Assembly (NCBI GenBank): GCA_038087015.1
Contig: JASBNA010000019.1
Span: 372,001 to 436,000 of the forward strand
Source: Cerrena zonata
Lineage: Eukaryota > Basidiomycota > Agaricomycetes > Polyporales > Cerrenaceae
Direction of reading: 5' to 3'
DNA: 64,000 bases
Shown here: positions 56,676 to 64,000 of the stretch, piece after piece
Numbering within the stretch: the stretch's first letter is position 1
Layout of the letters: every line of letters starts with the position of its first letter
Position numbers and translations under genes: made by a program
The notes under the pieces: generated by a model
What the model saw: the letters and a program-made list of their open reading frames with translations, nothing else
What the model was told of the DNA's origin: nothing
Databases searched by the model: none

Positions 56676-58761
56676 AATGATAAAGAAGCAAGTAATGATG
56701 ATGATGATGATGATAGCACGGATGAGTCTGATGACTAGAGGTAGCATGTATAGGGTGGTTGAGGAGAGAGATAGTAGGTAACCCTCGACGCCTTCTTTGT
56801 CCTTATATAGGGAGCAGGGCAGACAACCACATGAAAGACTTCTCGGTGTGGGCCACTGAATGAACGGAGGGTCCATGAGGTTGGGTCAATCACTACCTTT
56901 CGGAAATTAATTGCATAAGTCTCCGGAGAACCATTTGCTCCTCTAAATGGTAAGGTCTTGCTGGGTTCTGACGTGTCGGTCTCGCTTTACCATTTCCAGT
57001 TACCAGGGATACAGGAAGGACAATGCACAAAAGCTGGCCCATGATGTCCATCCAACTCCGCTCGATGCGGGTGGGCCCGACCGTAAAGTTAGTGGCTGAA
57101 AGGGTGACTCAATGTGCTTCTATTACGAGAAAAGTACGCCCTCATGGGTGGATTCATATTTACCAGACACCGCTGAGGTCAATGGATTGAAAGTAAATAA
57201 CGGAACGTGATACGGCGATGAGTCTATCATCGGCGGCCATTGGCCTGCGTATGCATGGCTGGGAGCTTGTACCCATATACAGGCAGCTATGGACAGAATG
57301 CCTGATGCAGCCACTCGGACGAGAGTTATTTACTTTCGGTGATGAGTCTATTGTCAAAGCGTGGAGAAAATCCGACTCACCGCTCGAGAGACGAGGATCA
57401 GCGCGTCCCATCCTGAATTCGTACCAGCTTTCGTCTATGTAGTGCGAGAGCACTGAACGGTCTGTTTTGCGCAGTTGAAGAGTTCCTGACTCCTGAGACA
57501 ACTTTCGGGAAGAACAAGATCCAGCGATCGAACGAACAAGAATGAGCGTCTACCGCTTACGAGCTGCTTCAACGCCTCGTTTTTTCTGGTGGCGTCAACA
57601 GCCACCGTGTGTACCTCTGTTTATGTGATTTCAATATCACATCTCGCATGCCTTCTTTCTGTGGCTGGAGATCTCTAGAGATCATTGACATTTGCCATCG
57701 ATGAATCAACCCGCCAAGTGAAGTCCGAATGTAAATGGAACTCACGCCACAACGGCCATAGTTCTGGACGACATTTGAAATGACTATCAATAATGTTAAT
57801 GGAGAGAGGGTTAACATTTTTTCCTTTGAAGTATGGGAATGAAGCTTGGGGCCTGTACGCACCGCCCACATGTGTTTAATCGCTGTTCGATCTATGTGTA
57901 CTTCCACCCGTTACGTCATAGCATTTCGTACGTGTACGGAAATGAAGTTCACATAGAGTCTATTCTTCAAGTTTAGACAATTAAGTCCCCTCGGTTCAAA
58001 TGCGTACCGAGGTTAACGTTGAAGCTTCGAAGGGTAATGTTCATATGAACGTAAATCCCAGTCAATCCTAGTGCTTTATGCGCAAAAATGCATTCTCATT
58101 GAACAGCGTTAATGATCGTCGTATCTGGAGAAGATGAGGACACAACTATCAATACACCAGTATATCCTTCAAATACTGCTCGGAAAATGTTACTCACAGT
58201 ACAAGTAACGCGCACTCATGCTGGAAAACGGCTCGTCGCTAACAGAGCTGTTCAAGTTGTAAACGTGGTCTGATAACGACGAATATGGCGACATGCCTCG
58301 AGGCACATCATATCTAAATGGGTCACTGTGGTACCTTCTCCTGCTCTACCATGTCCTAGAAGACTCTTTTTGAGACGAACGTTGAATACGATGTCGACGA
58401 TGTTGAGAACAGCGACGAACGTGCCCGGGCCTGGGGACCGTTTCAGGAGGTGCGTCATTGATAAAGCGCTGGCTGGCTACCGAAAGCAAGTCAAAGTCAT
58501 TCCGACTCTCTCTCTCCGACACTCTCTTGCTCGCTGTCCTCTTCGTCGACAACACGCATACACCCAACTATTTATCACTTTCTGCCCTCTTCTGGATCGA
58601 CCTCATACTCTACTTGCGTTCTCTGTTGTATTTCTACCGCCAGCGAGCTTATCTTCGGCCTTGCCCTCGCTATCGAGAGCAAGCCATCCGAGTCCAGCTA
58701 GCCAGGAGAGAGCACATCGACGTGTCTCGCTCCCAGCTGGTCTCACCAGCAACCCCTGCGC
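56676..58761. other. Divergent intergenic region with possible minus-strand exons
   Basis: No complete gene. On the minus strand, 57490-57370 is open (SVLSHYIDESWYEFRMGR) up to a GTGAGT donor, and 57295-57123 is open after a CATCAG acceptor, ending in a stop. A further piece at 57840-57750 contains RPELWPLWR before a GTGAGT. Together they suggest a small intron-containing gene on the minus strand at about 57.9-57.1 kb of unknown family. 58.3-58.76 kb is pyrimidine-rich leader for the next gene. A 7-bp inverted repeat lies at 57989-58012. Confidence 0.25.
56694..56714 (+). repeat. ATG/ATC trinucleotide microsatellite
   Basis: About seven GAT/ATG units in the leader of the zinc-finger gene, on the opposite strand to its start codon. 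Confidence 0.85.
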
Positions 58762-61700
58762 ATGAGCCTTCTCCATGCCTACTTCCACACCAAGAACCAG
58801 CAGGCCTTCAAACGCCTGCTCGATACCCCGCATGGCTCCTCCACGGGTCAAGCCAGCTCAAGCGGCGGAAAGTCTTGGAATCGACCTAACCATTTATCTT
58901 CCGACTTGAATGTGAATGCAAGGGATGCTCTGGGTCGTACTGTTCTTCATCTAGCTGCTGCTTCAACTCTGCCCTCCGCTCAGGAGTATGTCAGGATGCT
59001 TCTCGCTCATTCGCAAATTAATATCAATTTGCAAGACTATGAAAGTCATTGGACTGCTTTACATCACTCGTTGTATCATGGAAATATAGCGACGGCGCTT
59101 CTACTACTACAGAGGAACGATATCGAGCTATATTTGAAGGACCTGGAGGGGTATAGAGCATTCGATCTCTACAACTCCACGGTAGAGCACACGAAACCGG
59201 AAGAAGGTCATGGCATGCTTTACACCTGGGGAGCGAACAGGAATGCTTCCCTCGGTCTCGGTGATCCCGATGATAGACAATTCCCAGATCATGTCGTACT
59301 CGACCGTCCCGCCACGTCTACCGATGACTCATTAGACACTCGGTTCCGGCCCGTCTATATCGAGAGAGTAGTCATGGCTAAGCTGCACACCGGAGTTGTT
59401 AGCGACGAGGTCCGAAATAATCTACGTCTATGCGGATTTGGTAGTGGCGGGCGGTGAGTAGTGACTATATGCGTACTGCTCGACCTCGTCTGACAGCATA
59501 CTGGCAGTCTCGGACCCGGGAACCATACACAATATGCGCTTCAGACTATTCCACTTCCTGCCTCATCTGCCACACCTTTCCAACACAGGTCCGGATCTAC
59601 ACCCGGAAACCCTCAACGAATAGTTGAAATTGCCCTTGGCCAAGACCACACTCTTGCACTCACCGCTTCCGGCGAGGTCCTTTCATGGGGTTTGAATCGA
59701 TTTTCTCAGCTTGGTTACGCTGTTGAGGGCTCTTCGAATTCTCTTGGTGGTATGAAGGAAGAAATTCAGAGCGCTCCCAGGAAGGTTCCTGGGTTGAGGA
59801 ATAAATTTATACTTGGTGTTGCTGCATGCAAAACTGCTTCCGCCTGCTGGGTTGATAGTGAGGTTTGGACTTGGGGTACGAATGGAGGTCAACTTGGTAA
59901 GTGAATTCGGACCAGTCTCGGCCTATGTATACTGACGAGCTGCAGGTTACGATAGAAATGCACACCCCGTACAGGTGTCTCCCAGGATCGTCACGAAGAT
60001 TACCCAACGTGTATTATCAATATCCCTAACAGTATGTGTTGAATATGTTTTCGAGTACTCAACTTTGACTGACCCATTTATTGTCCTTTAAACCAGGAAA
60101 CCGCTATGGCGTGTTTGTTGGAGTCTCATGATGTAGTATGTCTATGCAATGACATCTACTTCAAGATCAAGTAAGGTTCACTCCGTGACATAGCCATGAT
60201 CATTATTCACAATCTCCATCAGTTTTCCGACCCAGTCCTTCCCATCAGAAATCACGACATATCGACCGCCCCAAGCTGTTCGCAATGCAAGTATTCAGAA
60301 GGTCACAGCCTGCGAGAACACTTTTGCTGCTTTGTCTACGAACGGTGAATTATTCACCTTTACCCTACCTACGGCTGGGGCCGTCAAGCCTCAACGAGTT
60401 TGGGCCCTTAGAAAACAGTTTAGCGCGGTCACAGTACGTATCTCTTCTCGCAATCATTCACTCAGATGACCAACGATGCTTTTAGGATGTTGCATTAGGG
60501 TCAGATGGTTCTATCATCATTTGCACAGAATCTGGACACGTTTTTGTCCGCTCGCGGACGTTCAAAGCTACCTCAGTTGGAACATCTTCCACCGTTTCTA
60601 ACACCAACAAGACCTTCAAGTTCCAGCGAGTTCCGTATGTTCATCGTGTACGGGCGGTGTGCGCGAACAGCACTGGCGCATTTGGGGCCATCAAACTTGA
60701 GACTGGTGCTCAAGATGTTGATGTCGAGGGACCACTCATTCAAGAAAGTGTGGCCCGGGTGAGACCTTATCTCGCTTGGAGTGCGACAGTTTTCGAAGAG
60801 AACCCACTCCTTGAAAAAAAGGAGGAGAGCGAATTGCAAGATTTCGCGGTCGTGGAAGAAGTCGACGACGATGAGGATAAAGCGATCCTAGAAGACGTCA
60901 AGCAAGTTGACCGACTTTGTCAATTTTTGGCCCAAGATCGTCGTTCTCACCAACAGTCGACTAACTTGTTCGATTGGAATAACCTTCCCTTTGGAGCCGA
61001 CCTCATTGTCCAAACGCAGTCGGGAACCGAAATCCCTGTACATGGACTTGTATGTGCATCAAGATCACCGGTTCTTTCTTCGATCCTCGCTGGGAAGGAC
61101 ATCGTTCAGAGAAAAGAGTGGAACATTACTATCAAATTCGCTCCATCGTCTCGCCATGCTAATTCTCCTCTCTCGGAGGAAGGTCTGAGACTCCCTCCCT
61201 GGCAGCATAAATCTCGTCTTACGATATCGGGTGTTCATCCCATTTCTGTCTTAATATTGCTTGACTACCTCTACACGGATGAGGTATTGGCAGTGTGGGA
61301 CCCACGTATCTCCCGACTCATCTCAGATCGTCTTGCTCCTCTCAAAGTCAAGGCAGCTCAAATCAAGTCGGAACTACTACGCCTCGCTGAGATGCTCGAC
61401 CTTCCTTTACTCTCGAAGGCCCTCGATGCGCCGGTCAAACGGTCGCCACAGCCTTCTATGGCGGATAATTTACTTCGACTCTCTGCCGACGTTCAGAATA
61501 ACCTCAGGAGCATCACACTGGACCACCCCTCTTGGCCTGATGTCTGTTTGGTTTTTGGTGATCACGAAGTTGCCTGTCACTCGGCCATCTTGAGAGCTCG
61601 ATCAGAGTTCTTTGCGTCGCTCTTCGATGGTGATCATTGGACGAAAAGACGATGGAACGACGAAGGCATCATCAAGATAGATCTTAGCCATATGAGATGG

Positions 61701-63630
61701 AAGGCTGCCAGTTACATCGTGAAATTCTTGTACGGCGGGGACATTAGGATGTTCGATGTCTTAGGTATGTTAGTCTATCGCGTACCATATTCAAGGAGAG
61801 AGGATCGGATCTGAATTGTCTTCACAGATTTTGTGAGCACTGTGAATGAGGTGGTCGAGTTTATGTTCGAGGTTCTGGCGTATGCAGTACGTTCTTACCA
61901 TCGTCCACGGGAGGGCTTTCCTAATAAGTTCTTCTCTTACAGAGCGAACTGCTTTTGGACCGTCTTTTCTTGCTTTGCGCCTCTGTCATTGTGAAGAGAG
62001 TCAATATCGTCAACGCTTGTCCTATCCTCATCGAAGCATCATACTACCACGTCACCCCTCTCGTTAGCTCAATTCATCAGTACATCGCCATCAATTTGGA
62101 GACTTTCCTTGAAAGTCATCTTCTCGATGATCTTCCTATTGACGTTCTCAGACAACTCTCGGTATTCATTCGGGACCAACAAGCCGCGAAATCGCCCGTC
62201 TCGCGCTCAGGTATGCTCACTACTCAGGCGATGGAGAAGTATAAAGAATGGGCGGCCTCCGAGGATTTCCCTCAACCCATCACGAAGACTTCCGTCCATC
62301 CTTCTCGTATCGCCTCTTCGGCCAAGCTTTCGCCTCCCGGCCCGTTGAAGAAGAATAGGAGTATTGGGTTGTCTGTGTCACCTTGTACGAGTCCGGCTCT
62401 ACGTCCTCAAATATCGCCTTTGGTCCCGCCACCAGCAAGTGCGGGATTGGACGAGGTGTTCTTGATGGACGAGACCGTTCCCGCTTTGACATTGAACCAG
62501 AACATGCCGACGTCCACGAAGGTTGACTTGATAGAAGGAACTGGTAGCCGCTCAAATGTCAGTTGGAAAGTGTCTACCATACCAAAGTATGTCTTTGTTT
62601 CTTAATTCTTATCATAATCCGAGTTAACACTTCTTTGACATCTAGGGTGGACATGAAATCCATTATGGCTGAAGCTGCGACCGGGAGACTTGCAAGTTCT
62701 CGTTCGTCCTCTTCGTCGAACCTTCGTCAAAATGCTATTGTCGGTCCTGCCGATACATCCAACTGGCGAACACCTCAGCAAACTACTCGTCAGCTACCTG
62801 AAATGCCCGAGCGATCATCTCCTGGACGTAATGTCACTTCTAGTTCTCCGTGGAGAATACCATCCATAGGTAATCTCAAGGCATCTCCGTTGAATACGCC
62901 TCCTGCTCCTTCATATGTTCAACCACTTCGCCCGACCAACGAGCCTACGTTGCTCTCACAATCGAAGCCCGTCACTCCGGTCAAGCCCACTGGTCTTCCT
63001 CGAGAACCTCCTCAACAATCTCGTGCACCGGGTTTAGGGCCAATGTTCTCACCTTCCAAGCAGAGCCCCAGCAAGTCGGGTTCTTCATCTGGCACACGCC
63101 GCGTTTCGTAAGTATCAAATTTTTTTTAGTTTAATTGTATACTCATTATGTCTATTTCTTAGAAGTGGTAGTGTTTGGACTGTACCTCCTGTCCAGCCTA
63201 CGGTCCAGCCCATTCCTTCTAGCTCAAACATGTCCTTTGCTGCTATTCAGTTGGCGCAACTCGAGCAAGAGGCCGTCCCCGTAAAGGACAAACGCTCGCT
63301 GAAGGAGATCCAAGAGGAGGAACAAGCCGTCAGGTCGAGGAAGACTTTCTGAAATGGTGGGCCGCGGAAGAAGAGCGTGTCAAGTTGGAAGAACAAGCAG
63401 TGCCTGCTGCTCTTCAAACTCCCCCACGCCAACAGAACAAGTCAAAGAAGGGGAAGTCAAAAGGACCTTCCGGTCAAGGCATCGTCTCTACGAAACCACA
63501 ACCACAACCACAGTCCTCTCGCCAACGTCAAGAAGCGAGTGGGGACGCCACTCGGAAACGTAATCGCAAATCGCCTGCTAAGAACGATTCCAAACGACCA
63601 CCTGCCCAGACTGCTCAAACCTCGCAGTAG
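58762..63630 (+). CDS. IBtk-like protein: ankyrin repeats, RCC1 repeats and tandem BTB domains
   Basis: ATG at 58762 begins MSLLHAYFHTKNQQAFKRLL. Ankyrin repeats (DALGRTVLHLAAASTLP, ESHWTALHHSLYHGNIATAL) cover roughly residues 50-140. RCC1-type repeats follow (YTWGANRNASLGLGD, TLALTASGEVLSWGLNRFSQ, VWTWGTNGGQLG), then two BTB/POZ domains (GADLIVQTQSGTEIPVHGLV; PDVCLVFGDHEVACHSAIL). The C-terminus is long, disordered and Ser/Pro-rich, ending in a charged helix and a Lys-rich tail. This order matches the family of 'inhibitor of Bruton tyrosine kinase', proposed cullin-3 adaptors. Introns are short (59454-59506 and others). Near 63326 the frame breaks before DFLKWWAAEEERVK; one missing C in GCCGT restores it. 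Confidence 0.88.
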
Positions 63631-64000
63631 GCGACAGTATACCTATGTTATGTTCTTATATGGTTATTTGAGATATGTATATGTATGTTAGGCTAATTGG
63701 CTAATCTCTTAAGTGTTTGTTGTAGAATCTACGATTATGGAGAACGAAGCTGAACAATTGTAGCATACTTTAGATCCTTTAAATACATGTTGTTATTCGA
63801 TAAATATCCGTCAGTGAGCTTTACTCGGGATGCTACGCCAATCTACATATGAGGAATGGAATACGAGTGATTTTCGCTCTGGCACTTCCGGTAGACTGTT
63901 GCTAACTTCACTATGACCTCTTTTTTCGTGGGGCTAGACTTGACCTTCGAGGTTCGGACAAGCTATTGATTGCAAAGCCCTGTATTCTTATCTCCATTTC
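63631..64000. other. 3' flank, nothing recognised
   Basis: AT-rich sequence after the IBtk-like gene to the window end. No coding feature seen. Confidence 0.4.

Noticed and set aside
57989..58012. Possible tRNA arm: CCTCGGT...ACCGAGG with GGTTCAAAT
   Set aside because: Only one 7-bp hairpin; no acceptor stem, D-arm or anticodon arm can be drawn around it.
1..64000. CRISPR arrays, bacterial operons, rRNA genes
   Set aside because: None seen; intron-rich eukaryotic genes throughout.

Overview
The window looks like nuclear DNA of a basidiomycete fungus, most likely an agaricomycete. Genes carry many short introns (mostly 48-70 nt, GT-AG, with one GC-AG case). The gene families fit this lineage: HET-domain proteins, F-box-like proteins, a glycine-rich GRDP protein, an astacin-type protease with H-type lectin repeats, and Ty1/copia- and LINE-like relics. 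All assignments rest on reading translations and motifs by eye; no database search was run.

Layout. 1-5.4 kb holds the Golgi trafficking gene SYS1 (minus) among exon-like fragments I could not assemble into a gene. 5.5-8.3 kb carries two tandem HET-domain genes. 10.5-12.9 kb is an HSF-type transcription factor (minus) with long purine-rich 3' flank and more than 6 kb of gene-poor 5' flank. 19-25.5 kb (all minus) has a GNAT-like protein, an astacin/H-lectin protease and two F-box-like genes. 26-29.6 kb has a coiled-coil protein that may be an INO80 subunit, an unknown proline-rich protein and mitochondrial ATP synthase subunit 4 (ATP4). 30.3-35.3 kb has two convergent multidomain sugar genes: an epimerase-glycosyltransferase fusion and a methyltransferase-GT8 fusion. 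35.8-36.9 kb is a third HET paralogue lacking its HET domain. 37-41.3 kb is repeat-rich, with two duplications, a LINE relic and a copia-LTR-like piece. 41.3-44.7 kb has two tandem metalloproteases. 45-63.6 kb is dense in conserved genes: coronin, GRDP, glycine-cleavage T protein, an F-box-like remnant, a zinc-finger protein and an IBtk-like ankyrin/RCC1/BTB protein.

How the genes relate. Housekeeping genes (SYS1, ATP4, CRN1, GCV1, HSF, IBtk-like) alternate with accessory blocks (HET, F-box, metalloprotease, transposon relics). The most distinctive unit is the convergent sugar-gene pair at 30.3-35.3 kb. It combines sugar-nucleotide epimerase, three glycosyltransferase-like domains and a methyltransferase, and could build a methylated glycan or glycolipid.

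Caution. Five otherwise intact coding regions contain apparent single-base frame breaks, four of them inside or next to a homopolymer. Consensus indel errors are therefore a serious alternative to pseudogenisation.
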